Shown here piece by piece: positions 1 to 12,601 of a stretch of 64,000 bases of DNA. Under the pieces are notes generated by a model. That model saw nothing but the letters and a program-made list of their open reading frames with translations, was not told the origin of the DNA and searched no databases. The stretch covers positions 13,080,144 through 13,144,143 of the forward strand of contig CM055114.1 in NCBI GenBank assembly GCA_029204225.1, given 5' to 3'. Position 1 is the stretch's first letter. Each line of letters begins with the position of its first letter. Source of the stretch: Diphasiastrum complanatum. Taxonomy: Eukaryota > Streptophyta > Lycopodiopsida > Lycopodiales > Lycopodiaceae. The position numbers were made by a program, and so were the translations under genes.

Positions 1-420
1 CACTGAGCACTGACATGCAATCATCAATGTATAGCATCATCAGATCTAACATTCTCAGTAGGCTATTTTCTAGTTAAGTAACTAAGTTGCTAAGTAATTA
101 GAGAGAGATCATCATCAGCTAAAGCAATTTTTGTACTCACTCTCTCGCACTGCTTCACGCTCTTGTACTCATTATTCATTAGATCAAAGTGTAAGTTTTT
201 GTCACCGCTATTGTTTCATTCTATTGCATAGCTACTATTTTATTCATCTTGTTTTGCTGATAACTGTTGTACTTCCGATCCACGCACCATTTGTTGTTCT
301 ACTTCCACTGCTATTCTACCATATCAGAGCTGCATCTGTTTCTACCAGAGCTCATCTGATCCGATATAAGTCGATCAGTTCTTTGATTCCACCGATTTTC
401 GACACATCGATTCAGTGACT

Positions 421-459
421 GTCCAAATTTTTTAAGGACTATCCTTCAAAAATTTGGAC
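421..459. repeat. strong short hairpin (17-bp arms, 5-nt loop)
   Basis: The left arm is 421-437 and the right arm 443-459. They are reverse complements at 16 of 17 positions and are separated by the loop ACTAT. The only mismatch lies five bases from the loop. No CTRR end follows as expected at a Helitron 3' terminus, and no gene adjoins it. It could be a small RNA foldback, a miniature-transposon core or a chance AT-rich palindrome. Confidence 0.7.
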
Positions 460-1905
460 TGGGCAGAGAAAGAGCTCCATTTTGAGTGGCACAGTAAAAA
501 TGCTGATCGACATTTTTAGAGTTGGCATTTTTGTTGGCTGGTCAAAGCTTGGAATTTCCACTAAATAAGCATTTTACATTGAGTCAACATTAGCCGATAT
601 TTCAACCGATTGATAGTCTTAGAACTTATATAGATTAGCATTATAGGACTTGTCTTTTAGCCTTTTTCATTGAGTTGAAATTTATATTGACTTGACATTT
701 TTTTGTTTGCTTATGCCTTTCTTCATTTTTCAATTTGTGCCAAACTTCATTTTGCGGACTCAAGATTTTCACTTACCAATGTCAATTGGCATTTGTCAGT
801 TTGTGCATATTTTAATGTATTTCTATTAGGCTCATTTTTGGCGGAAAATCGTTCGCCCAGCCCAAAAACTCCTAAAAGTGTCATGGGGCACCATTTCTGA
901 GGATGGTTAGGCCCTACGTGAATAACAGAGGTACCGCCACATCCAATCATGAGGGTCTGCTCTGGCTACCCATGTCGATGAGAGGTTTCCAAGCTCCCAG
1001 AGGCAAGGAGGGTCTGTTCTCACTGATTTGCTAATTTCTCAGATCCGTGTTTTCTTTCCTACTTCTATGTTGATAACAACGATAAGGTCTTTCATGTGAT
1101 GTTCATCTGAGCTCAATCGGAATAGGAAATTAAACTCATTTGTATGCTTTTCTAGAATCGTTTCATGCATTTCTACTAGTAGTATTGGTCAAGCCTAGTG
1201 ATTGTACTAAGATTTCTGGCGAGGGTTGTGTCACTTCTATATAGCGGGTGGACATAGCATCAGTCAAATACCAAGATCCGTCAAACATAAATTCATATAC
1301 TTCGAGATAGCTATAATCTCCATAATGTTGCAATCTAATCAGAATGTCCCCAGGGTGTAAATTGTGATGGAACTCTAGGGAATAAAAATGATAGCTTAGA
1401 ATTCCTCTCCGTATTAACTGACAGATGTTTCCAAACGAAGGTAGGAAATCAATATCCGTCATATCACTCTCAAACACATTCTGGATTAGGTAACATGGTG
1501 GGATCGTTCTAAGGCACTCTCTAGTCAGTAAGGCACTATAGTCCTAAAATGTTCATATGTTGGGGGTATTCTTGTCGTGCATGTGAATAAATAAAATGTC
1601 GAAATTAGTAGAATTAAGATGTGAGGGTCATGGCATCCTGTGTGCGTAAGCCCATGACCCAATGAGCACTTGTTAATAATCTTTTGGAAATAAACTAGAC
1701 TTGGGGCCATGTAATTAAAAATAATATTAGAGGCCAAAGTCTAAGTTAAATTTAAGTTACTAAGTTTTTGAGTTAGTCAAAAGTCAAAATGGTGGTAGGT
1801 GGGGTGTGCTTCTTCCTACACCATAGATTAGTTTGTGTTTCATGTGGATGGTGTGGATTTTAATCCCATCCTTTGCAAGCAGCCAATAGGAAGCAAGGGG
1901 CAAGG
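460..1905. other. intergenic DNA, no gene recognised
   Basis: AT-rich sequence with no recognisable domain on either strand. A 104-codon open frame on the minus strand (1163-1477) has no family signature and no supporting context, so I do not call it a gene. Bases 1-420 before the hairpin also hold nothing I can name. Confidence 0.5.
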
Positions 1906-1926
1906 GCCACCTTACAATCTATTCGT

Positions 1927-3396
1927 ATGAAAAACTTGCAATTATTGAAGGATGTGGAAGAGGCTAAGAAGAAGGAGGCTAGGACTAAGAAGTAAAAGCG
2001 GGAAAGTCGCAAGGATATTCAGACCCTTTCAAAAGGAGGTTATCAAAATAGAAGAATTCAAGCATTCAAGTAAGCATACTCTGACTTTTTTGTAGCCTGA
2101 TTAGTCACATATGGTTTTATTTCTACTACTATGTTGTTCTCCTAACTATCTGGTTTTTTTTTTTGCAGATCTGCATTAGTATCTCATCAGAATATAAAGG
2201 ACAATGCATCAATTGGAATGTCGTTGGGCTCAATATTGACAGGCAAATCCAATTCATATTTAACTAAATTGGTTTTATGCATTGGACAAGTACTGAAGGA
2301 GAATCACGATATATTATCATGGATATTCTCTAGGACATCTTACCCTCGGATTATCAAGGACCATATGGAAGGAGGATTTCTCAGAGTTTCAGGAGTTGGA
2401 GACTTCCAAGTTGAATGGCACTTAGCAGGTAATTTAAAAACACTGAAATGCATGTATAATGTCTCTCACGGTGCTACATCTAAACATCCTTGTTTATACT
2501 GCATGAAAATGACAAAAGATTAACTAGAAGTATATGAATTACTAGAGAAAATGCAGATCCAAACTGGAAGCCAGTATTGCCTATTCCCTTGAAAAATGTG
2601 CATGTTTGCACTCTTCATGCAGAAGTTAGGATATTAGAAAAGCTCATTTATCTTCATATAGTTTTTGCATGGAATAGTAAGCCAACATCAGTTGCGAAGG
2701 AAGCTATTTGTCGGTTAGAAGATGTTTTATTAAAAGTAGAACTGCATAAGGGACATGTCAAAATACAAAAAAATGAAAAGCTTTCAGAAAAGTTAGGAAA
2801 TATGCCAACTAAGCCAAGCATCGGAGGAGCAAAAGCACGTCGATTCCTATCAAACCATACTGGTAAAGATTCAAAAATTCAACACTTAGTATGAAAAGGA
2901 CTTGTTGCTGCCACTGAAGACTTAGGAGTGATCGGCAAATCAAGATTATTGAAAGTTGATGTATGGAGAAAGCTTGACAATATGATTAAGATATTAAGAA
3001 AAGACAAATTTTCTGATACTGATAAGAGAGCTTTACAAGATACTTGAGTCGATTTTGTTGATGCAGTATCAAAAGGATGGGGACAAGATCGCATCACTCA
3101 TTACATGGTTAGTATGCATGCTCAGAGCAGCTATCAATTAAATTATATATTTTGATCCAAGCATAAGACTGACATAACGATTTTGACATGTGCAGCACAT
3201 ACTAAGAGATCATACAACATTTTTTGCAAACACATATGGAAGCCTAAGTGTCTAGTCATCACAAGGGATGGAGAAGTCACATTGGCAAGCACGGGCAACA
3301 TTTCATCGAAATACATGGCATGGAGGAACCAATGAAAAACAAAACTATATTTGCCAATTATTTCAGTGGTTCTACCGTAGAGTTCAAATTCGATAG
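1927..3396 (+). pseudogene. decayed gene with introns, transposase-like, family not identified
   Basis: Three coding segments are joined by two short GT-AG introns. Intron 1 is 2070-2168 (99 nt, phase 2, GTAAGC donor, T-rich tract before TTGCAG). Intron 2 is 3108-3195 (88 nt, phase 0, GTTAGT donor, TGTGCAG acceptor). The protein starts with a Lys/Glu-rich segment. It then has a HPCLYC zinc-binding-like motif near 2491-2508, a CTLHAEVRI stretch near 2610, and near its end SQGMEKSHWQAR followed by HGGTNEKQN. The Cys pair plus a late conserved Glu resembles the layout of cut-and-paste transposases, which is why I suspect a DNA transposon, but I cannot name the superfamily. Stops interrupt it in exon 1 and at about 2521, 2892, 3045 and 3226, and there is a frameshift near 2560. 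I saw no terminal inverted repeats. It converges on the gene at 3529-4189. Confidence 0.4.
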
Positions 3397-3528
3397 ATAG
3401 AATCTTCAAATTACAACAAATTCAGAAAAGCTTACAAATTTATTGAGAAACATAAAAGGTAAAAATTCAGAGATACAAAGTTGCTACAAATGTAAATTGT
3501 ATTCACAATTTTCAATATATACAAATCA

Positions 3529-4189
3529 TCATTCAGAGATATCTGATTCATCCTCTTGTCCAATTGTTGTGCTATCATACAGTAATTCTCTACTTGCATA
3601 TGCATCCAGAAGATGCGCATTGTCCTTGTTACCACTCAATTCTATATATGTTGTATACAATGAATAATGGGAACCCCTTAATGGTACATTCCCATCTACA
3701 AATCCTAATATGTTTAAAACATAAGATCTCTTCACAAAAACTATTTTATTTGCTCTCGCAAATTTATGTCCACCTAAATAATAAGATAAGGCTTTCACAG
3801 CCATTATCATTGTCTCTCCAACTGGACTGAATTTGGAATGAGCAATGCAAATTTCATTATTTTGAAAGTGCCTCAGGTAGTGGCCGAGGCCACTATCCCT
3901 GTGGAAAGATGATGAATGTTGTTTGAAGCCCCCTCGACAAGTAGCAAAGTCATCGATAAAAAGTGTATTCTGCACTTACAAAATTGGAGTTTTTAGCACA
4001 AATTGAATTATGCAAAAAACATACATCAGATAAACAAACATATAGTAAAACTTTTAAGCTTACGCATTCATCATCATCTGCTGCAACTAGATTGGAATGA
4101 TCTATATTGTGACCAGCAATTGAAGAAGAGTCATCAGCAAATTTCATAACCGATGGACGAGGGAATCCCGATAAGCCATGGTGTCCCAT
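3529..4189 (-). CDS. two-exon gene of unknown function (188 codons)
   Basis: Exon 1 runs from an ATG at 4189 down to 4064 (42 codons). A 94-nt intron (4063-3970) has a GTAAGC donor and a TGCAG acceptor in phase 0. Exon 2 runs from 3969 to the stop at 3529 (146 codons). The splice joins two open frames without a stop. The product begins MGHHGLSGF and has an acidic run DDDE before the splice. It continues with LFIDDFATCRGGF and ends in an acidic EDESDISE tail. I do not recognise the family. There is no signal peptide or membrane segment. It is undamaged, whereas the convergent gene beside it is broken. It may be the second gene of a two-gene transposon, an exon of a larger host gene (the true start could lie further upstream), or a chance frame. 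The clean phase-0 splice argues against chance. Confidence 0.4.
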
Positions 4190-5303
4190 ACCACCATACC
4201 TTACCCTCGACCCTCACCTACCTACATCCTGAAGCCTATATAATTGTCCTGACCTGACCAGTAGTGAAAGAGCTCTTCATTCTCCAAAGAGAATAAATGA
4301 CAAGCTCATGGGGATCCACCTCTATATACATAGTCCAATTGGAGTCATCTCTGTCCATAGGAGCCACGCATGACCAATGACATGCCGCAGTGAAGTAACC
4401 CTCACAGGCTTCTATGTAGGTCTGGGAGTATACCTTGGAGCTTCTGCCAGTCATGGAAAGGTTAGTTTCCACTAGTTTTTGAGAAAACAAAATCTGATGG
4501 GATTTTGGCCTCTTTTCCCTCCAAAAAATAGATTTGAACATTTTTTTAAGATTTTTCAAGGTTTTTGATTAGATGCCAAGCCCTTAGAGGCTATTTTGGG
4601 TCTCCACTACCCTTCCACACCTCCTCCGCTAGTTGTGAACACTCCAAGCAAAAGAAAGTACAAAAAAAAATCTCCCCAAAATCCACCTAAAAACACTCTA
4701 AAAAGCAAAAGCAACTAAGAATGCAACTATAGCTAGTTAGTGATTCCTATCCCTGGTAACAACACCACTGTAGGGTGTGTAGATTCAATGGTGAGCAGCC
4801 CTCTGCCTGTCAAAAGGGTTAGAACACAAAGATAGGGACCTAACTATGTCAAGTTGCTAGATTTAAGTGCTTTCTACTTTCTCTTAACACTACCCCACTT
4901 TAACACTACCCTTCCTAACACTAAGCACATCCATACATCATGATTGAGAGTGAAAAGAAAGAGAGAGAGATATGGATGGATAGAATGAGTAGAGAAACAT
5001 GGAGAGAGAGGGGTGAGATGGAGGTTAGCTCATTTGCTCATTATGCATGCTGATGGAAAAGCTTTAACTAATGAAAATAGAGAACAAAGGGAAAACACCA
5101 CAATAGCATTAGCAAGAGTGAATAGCAAATGAGGATGCTTGCTCTCCAAAATGGTAGAGTTTTCTCCTTTTCATTAAGCATGAAAAATTGTTACAAATGG
5201 TTCCTTCTTTCGGGAGTGGTGGGGGCAAGCAAATAAGCAATATTGTTTTTTTTATTTTGATGTTTTTCTTCATCCTACACTGGGCATTCCTTAAAGGGTC
5301 TTT
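4190..5303. other. intergenic DNA, no gene recognised
   Basis: No domain is recognisable on either strand. It includes a purine-rich GAGAGA stretch near 4960-5010 and A-rich runs. A 107-codon open frame on the minus strand (4236-4559) has no family signature. Confidence 0.5.
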
Positions 5304-6097
5304 TTGATATTGAGAACTCCTCTAATGGAGCAGAATCGAAGCGAACCTTTTGATTCAAACTATGTCGAAGACAAAGCAGAATGCTCCAGAGCGACAGAAG
5401 ACAAAAAAACGAGGAACTCAGTAGCTTATGTTAGTGTTGATCTATGCTGTTCATCTAATTTAATTCGAGAAGTAGTACTTGATTCGGGAGCCACCTCACA
5501 TTTTGTTTCCTCAAAACAAATTTTGTTTGAGTGCAAGAAGATGAACTATTCTAGATTCATTGTACTTGGAGACGGTTCTAAGCACGTGGTTGATGGAACT
5601 GGTGTACTATGGCTGGACACGAATTAGGGTGACAAGAAACTGGAGGAAGTTCTCTATGTCCCTACTCTTGACAAAGATCTTCTATCCATAACTAAGATAG
5701 TCGATACAAGCATGTCAGTAACCTTCACGAAGAACTCTTGTAAACTGTTTGAGGAAGATTCTGATAACCTGATTGCTAAAGACAACAGAGAAGAAAGTTT
5801 ATATCACTTGAACATTCGAACTAGAATCGAACTCAGGAATCAATAGATATATTGTGGCACAAGAGGCTATGTCACATGAACATGGAAGCCTTGTACCAAG
5901 CCAACAAACGTCAGAGAATAGAAGGAGTCGAAAGCAAAAGTAGATATATTCGAACTACCTACGAATCCTGTCTTAAAGGCAAGATGACTAGAACACCTTT
6001 CAGTAAGGATGTTTATAAAGCAACTAAGGTACTTGAAATTGTGCATTCAGATATTTGTGGACCATTCAGAGTCAGTTTCAATCAAGCTAAACGATGA
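5304..6097 (+). pseudogene. Ty1/copia Pol fragment (protease to start of integrase)
   Basis: The fragment carries the copia aspartic protease motif LDSGATSHFVS near 5478-5510. Next comes the typical spacer ending in LEEVLYVPTLDKDLLSI, then the GAG-pre-integrase region (WHKRLCHMNMEALY, 5855-5896) and the integrase start (LEIVHSDICGPF, 6033-6068). It stops just after the first catalytic Asp of integrase. A stop at about 5624 and frame changes near 5850 break the reading. Gag, the rest of integrase, RT and RNase H are absent and no LTR flanks it. It is closely related in type to the outer element at 34.5-49 kb, which also ends a little beyond the same SDICGPF point. Confidence 0.85.
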
Positions 6098-6324
6098 TCC
6101 TCCTCCAACTGTGTTAAAGCTCATCCGCTCCTCGAGGCTATCGTTCTCATCCATATTAATAATGCGGAATGTTGGAACTTCAAACTCAATGGGTTATATG
6201 GGCTATATTCCATATACGAGATATGGAGTCTGCTTGGTTGTAATCATTTTGGTAGTACGGTATGTCCATAAGACTAATGGAAGTTTTTGGTCTCAATCAA
6301 AAGAATGTGTTTCTATTATCTTGT

Positions 6325-7638
6325 TCAAAATCTTACACAAAATTCCGCTAGCCCTCTTCGTAAGTCCGTTGGCTTTGGAATTGTATGGCCTTTGGGAATG
6401 TATGGTGTGGTTTGTTTGTGGGTAATGGAAAAATATGATAACAAGGCTTCAATGGTTTGGTTGTGGAAATGGGTTCTCCTATCACTAAATAATTCTAAGG
6501 GACAACCATAGTGAGTGATAATGTTTTGGAAGAAAAACTTTGCTATTGTTTTAGCATCGTTTTTGGCAGTAGCTTCAACTTCTACCATTTTGGTAGCATA
6601 GTCCATCGCAACAAGTATGTAACATCTTCGGGTTCTATGAGTGGTTGGTTTAATTGGTCCTACAAAATCTATTCCCCATTTCTCAAAAGGTGCTAAGGGA
6701 ATAATAGGTGTAAGTGGCCAGTGAGTTGCGAAGCTTGGTTTTCCCATCCTCTAGCATGCGTCACATTTTTGGATAAACAATTTAACATCTCTATAAATGG
6801 TAGGCCACCAATACCTGGCATTAAAAATTTTCTAGTAGTATTTTTAAGAGCAAAATGTCCCCCTGAATCTTCTTCATGTAAAGCACGGATTACACTGGTA
6901 ACTTCGGTGGGTTCCAGACAGCAATGAAGATTAACGTCTGCTCCTAACTTATATAAAATTATATCTATGATTGTATATGGTCCTACTTTGGCAAGAAAAA
7001 CTAATAAACACAAAAATCATCCATAAAAATTTCTAGAAACTTTCTCAATTTTGTTTTTGGAAAATGTTAGTCATCATGCGCTGAAATGTTGCAGGTATTG
7101 CACAAACCAAAGGGCATACACGTATAAGCATAAGCCCCCCAGTCAGTGGTGAATGTGGTTTTAGATTTATCTTCTTCTTTAATAAAGACTTGGTTGTATC
7201 CTGAAAAACATGACTTGCTACTTGGTCTAAAATGCTATATGTGTATGGCAGTGGATGGTAGTCTTTTGTTGTGGCTGCATTCAACTTTCTAAAATTCTGG
7301 CATACTCTAATCTCACTTGTCTTTTTCTTTGGTAGTATTTCAATGGGTGATACCCATTCGCTTCTCTGAATAGGATATATAATTCCTACTCTAAGGCATC
7401 TATCTAATTCATCCTTTACTGACAATGAATATTTCGGGTTTAATCTATACTACCTCTGTCTAACTGGTATAGCTCCCTGGATTAGATCTATTCTATGTTC
7501 TCCCCATATAGCTAGTATACCAGTTAAATCATCCATTGACCAAGCAAACACATTTTGATGCTTCTGGAAGATGATTATGAAGAAATAAAAATTAGCGAAG
7601 ATACAACTTTGAACCTGTATAAACACCAATCCGACCAA
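6325..7638 (-). pseudogene. Ty3/gypsy Pol fragment (RT start, zinc-binding region, integrase) with internal deletion
   Basis: Read on the minus strand from 7638. The N-terminal RT flank (QNVFAWSMDD) comes first, then RT itself at 7425-7045 (SEWVSPIEILPKKK, IRVCQNFRKLNAAT, TFQRMMTNIF). The integrase zinc-binding region follows at 7013-6693 (EEDSGGHFALKNTTRKFL). The integrase core is at 6747-6325 (KWGIDFVGPI with the first Asp, FSDRRTHF with the second). The expected RT active-site YxDD and all of RNase H are missing between about 7045 and 7013, so about 1 kb or more of coding sequence was deleted there. The third integrase residue is lost in a degraded tail. The word order fits the Athila/Tat type of gypsy integrase, but I cannot confirm the lineage. 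No LTR is visible. Confidence 0.85.
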
Positions 7639-7658
7639 GAACGGAAGGACTAGATGAT

Positions 7659-9774
7659 TTGCAAGATGTAGTAGAGAGAAATGCCCAGACGACGTTAACT
7701 AAGTATTTCGAGTTAAATGTGAGTGAAGACCTCGAGGCGTTGAGTTGTCTATATCAAGACTTGCCTAGGAGATTTGTATATAGCAAAGGTTTGCGTAAGT
7801 GGATTCGTCGCACTTACGACCAAAGAATTCCAACGATTGGTCGTATGTACTTTGTCCATCCTTCTGAAGGGGAGCGTTTATATTTACGGGTGCTTTTATC
7901 GAATGTTTGCGGTGCGAGAAGCTTTGAAGATCTGCGCAGTGTGGATGGAGAGGCTATGCCATCTTTTAAAGAGGCCTGTAGAAGGAGGTTGCTTATCGAC
8001 GACAATAGTGTGGCTCGATTGTCTTGAGGAGGCTATTGTGTTTTGGTACCCCATGGCAGTTGAGATTGATGTTTGCAACTTTGTTGTTGACATGTGCCCC
8101 CTCTGGTCCCGTACAGTTATGGAAGGCCGTTGAGTGTCACTTGGTTGAGGATTACGTTCACCAATTCATAGTTTTGGGGTGTACTGGAAGCAGTGAAAAC
8201 ATTACTCAATCTGTCATAGATAAAGCTCTATGTGACGTGGAGGACATAATGCTTTTGCATGAAAATCTTTATCAAACTTTGGATTCACTGTGCCGTAGAG
8301 GACGACTAACCGTATCTCAAATTTTCTACGAGTGTAGAGGCCGATATAGAGCGGCTGAACATTGACCAAAGAGCTATTTTTGATCGTGTCGTTAACGGTC
8401 ACGTACTTCAGGGACGTGGTGGTGTGTTTATTGTGGACGGTCCAGGGGGCCTGGGAAAGGCATTTTTGTACAATGTCATGTTGGCATATCTTCGTGCAAA
8501 GGGTTTGATTGCAATGGCTGTGGCATCTTCTGGTATCACAACATTGTTGATAAAAGGCGGTAGGACTACTCATTCGAGGTTTAAAATACCTCCAACGGAA
8601 CTGCACAAAACCTCTACATGCAACATCTCAAAATAACCAGACCTAGGTAGATTGTTGATGCCATGTTGCCTTATCGTGTGGGATGAAGCTCCGATGATTC
8701 ACAGAAATGCATTGGATTGTGTGGAAAGGTCCTTACGTGACATTAGGTCGAGCGATTTTATGTTCGGTGGGATACCAGTTGTTTTAGGAGGTGACTTTAG
8801 ACAAATATTTCTTGTAGTTAAACGGGGAGACCGTGCTCAAGTTGTAGGTTCATTGTTAAAGTACTCTCCCATTTGGAGTTCCGTCGAGGTCCATTGTTTG
8901 AAAATAAACATGAGGGTGTTGGGTTTCGAGGGGGGTGATGTGTTGAACCAAAGGGAGTTTGCCGAGTATTTGCTCCGAGTTGGTGACGGAAAAGAGCATT
9001 CCTTTATGCATGATAAAATCTCTCTACCATGCAATATGTGCCTTAAGAGAGAGAAAGTGGACGACTTGATTGCATTTGCGTTTCCAAACATCATGGAAAA
9101 CTATAGGAGTGCTGATTTTTGGAGGGGTCGATCGATTTGTACGCCATTGGATGATGATGTGGATTTCATAAATGCACAAAGTGACAGAGTTGTTTCCAGG
9201 TGATGCGTGCACATTCTATAGTGCTGATAGTGTGGTCGATAGCGACAGTAATAACGTCTATCTTATGGAGTTTTTAAACACCTTGCAGACGAGTGGGTGT
9301 CCACCTCACAAGTTGGTGTTTAAAGAAGGGATGACAGTGATTCTCTTGCGTACGCTCTCGTATGAGAGTGGCCTATGCAATGGTACCGGATTGATCGTGC
9401 GAAAGTTGGGGAGAATGATCATTGAGGCAGAGATAGTGACGGGAAAAAATGTTGGTACAAGAGTGATGATTTAGCGCATTCTGTTGGTACCAACCAACTC
9501 AGACCTACCATTTGAGTTCAGGAGACTATAGTTTCATGTGAAACCCGCATTTGCAATGTCCATAAATAAATCACAAGGGCAGACAATGGATGCAATGGGA
9601 TTATATTTGCCACGTCCAGCCTTTAGTCATGGACAATTGTATGTGGCGTTGTCAAGGGTGCATAGTGTGTCCTGCGTGAAAGTGCTCATAAAGGATAACA
9701 GTGGTCGTTCATGCAGCGAGGACGACATTTGCTCATACATTGAAAATGTCGTATACAAGGAGGTGCTTCAGTAG
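7659..9774 (+). pseudogene. Helitron RepHel helicase remnant (PIF1-like), frameshifted
   Basis: Helitrons are rolling-circle DNA transposons that encode a replication initiator fused to a PIF1-family helicase. Only the region upstream of the helicase and the helicase itself remain. The sequence shows IGRMYFVHPSEGERLYLR and EDLRSVDG (linker typical of plant Helitrons), then a Walker A-like GPGGLGKAF (8442-8468) and Walker B IVWDEAPM (8671-8694). GGDFRQIF follows near 8790, and the C-terminal helicase motifs MSINKSQGQT and LYVALSRV lie near 9556-9655. The coding line runs through at least four frame changes with stops, including near 8027, 8366, 8634, 9201 and 9472. The Walker A Thr that normally follows the Lys is Ala, so even intact this copy would probably be inactive. 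No initiator domain and no Helitron TC or CTRR terminus was found. It abuts the gypsy fragment. Confidence 0.88.
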
Positions 9775-9908
9775 ATGTGGTGACTTGCTTGGTGAGTGGA
9801 TGTAGTTTAGATAGTTTGCAATTTTCAAATGTAGAGTTGTCATATGTTTTTAAGATTATGTGTTGTTGTATGTACATTTTTTTTATGACATTCTTGGTGT
9901 TGTTGCAG

Positions 9909-10235
9909 ATGTTGAAGATCTACATAAATCATAGGACTTTTGTGCGAGACCTGACAGAGTTATTTTGTTTCGGTGATGAGGTGTCTCGTTGCTCCATTTT
10001 GTGATTGATAGAAGCTTATGCGGAGTTCATATTCCAGCAACAAAGGAGAAGATGCTTTCTTCCTAGAGAATATCGATTCCTATTAGATGTAGATATGTTA
10101 CTTAGGAATGTGGCATATGTTTGGAGACATGTTAGTATTGTTAGACTTAGTGACTTTGAGCCAATGTTAGAAAACCTGGTGTATGCCCAGGTATTGGGTA
10201 ATGAAATATCAGATGACATGATGTCTATTTCCTAA
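9909..10235 (+). other. small open frames after the Helitron helicase, unknown
   Basis: Two short open stretches (9909-10004 and 10005-10235) follow the helicase. The second would encode 76 residues, beginning MIEAYAEFIFQQQRRR. I recognise no domain. The position just behind a Helitron helicase would suit either the transposon's own 3' region or a captured fragment, but nothing in the sequence decides it. Confidence 0.2.
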
Positions 10236-10375
10236 AAAAATTGGAATATGAAATTGTTGCCGCTTGAATTTTTATAACAGTTTGGGTTTTTGTGATGAAT
10301 GTTTTTGAAACCCACACATTGAATACACACACAAACATACAGGCACACACATCGCTAAATAAAAGTAAACACGTG

Positions 10376-10402
10376 CACACACACACACACACACACACAC
10401 AC
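10376..10402. repeat. (CA)n microsatellite
   Basis: About 13 CA units, with looser CA-rich sequence upstream from about 10320. It adjoins no coding sequence. Confidence 0.9.
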
Positions 10403-10683
10403 TGAGGAGACCGTATACAATATTTGGTTTGTGTCCCAGATAGCACCACTCCAGTGTTGCACAGAACTCATTGCCACCCCGCCTTTAGACTTTTGGAACA
10501 AATGCTATAAACATACAGAATCATAGTTCCCTGGCATTTAGAAAGATATCATTCTAGATGCTCTACATAAAGTCTCTTTGTATATCATCCAGAAAATAAT
10601 TTATGCACCACTCTAAATTCTCCAAGCTAGGTTCTGTTTAAATCCAGTTCTATCTATACCTCACATGGATCCACAACAAAATC

Positions 10684-10805
<122 letters not shown>

Positions 10806-11242
10806 GACTTGTTTGACTCGGACAAGTCAACTGTGCTTGAAAGAGATATCGGGTTGACCAAGTGTTGACCAACCAAAACTTTGACTAGCCATAGCCTCTT
10901 TATTGTAGCTCGGAAATGGGTCATGTTGGGTGTCGTTGAAAAGCTCTCATTGAGGGCTTTCTAATATTGGCACCGTAATCGTCTCAATCCGAGTTGTCAT
11001 TCAAAAGTTACACTATTTTTTTGCTGAGTAGCATAGCATACTATAGATAAAATGGCTTATTTACGGGCTACCCGTGACACAAAATTACAGCTTTTTTAAA
11101 AAGAAAAGAAAATCAATTTGAAGGAGCTACATTACGTAGATTTCAAATTTGAGTGTTTTGATTGGACCGTGTGGAAGAAACTTTTGAGAAAAAAAAAACC
11201 ATCTTTTTGAAAGGCCCCTTTTGTGCTCAAATTTTCTGTAAT

Positions 11243-12068
<826 letters not shown>

Positions 12069-12148
12069 TGGATGCTCGCTCTGTCTCACGGTCCCTATGC
12101 GGCCTAAATGCTCTGGGTTACCCACAAATCGCATGGTCTCTCTCTCTC

Positions 12149-12395
12149 TAATGTCACACCTAATATCACACACTAATGTCACACACTAGATCATCGGCCT
12201 AATGTCACACACTGGCCTAATGTCACACACTAGATTATCGGCTGCCACCTAGATCGGCCACCACTGTCGGTCAATGACGGACACTCTCTACGAGTATATT
12301 AGAGCTATTTTAGAGAGAGAATGTTGCCATGTTGTCAAAAATGTCACGCTCTACTCGCCAAAAATGTCACGCTTTGTCTGCAACAAAATGTCACG
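12149..12395. repeat. short interspersed tandem motifs (TGTCACAC and AATGTCACGCT)
   Basis: At 12149-12232 the motif TAATGTCACACACT recurs about four times, partly with a following TAGATCATCGG-like piece. At 12338-12395 the motif AAAATGTCACGCT recurs three times with about 23-25 base spacing. Both share the core ATGTCAC. No gene overlaps them. Confidence 0.75.
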
Positions 12396-12601
12396 CTTTT
12401 CACAATGCGAAAAGCTAAAAAAATGATTGAAAGGGTAAAAACGATTGAAAGGTCCTATGCGTGTGAAAAAAATAACACATAGAATCCATTGTTTTTTTGG
12501 GCGCACGCGCACACACAATTTCAAACTCTTTCCCCCCCAGAGCACGTGCGCTTTCTCTTTCTCTCAATCGGTTCTCTCTCTCTTTCTCTCAATCACGAGC
12601 A

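Noticed and set aside
421-459. Hairpin as a Helitron 3' end
   Set aside because: No CTRR-T terminus follows within the next bases and no TC start was found. The Helitron helicase lies 7 kb away.
4236-4559. 107-codon minus-strand frame as a gene
   Set aside because: No domain, no splice continuity with the gene at 3529-4189 that I could show, composition typical of chance frames.
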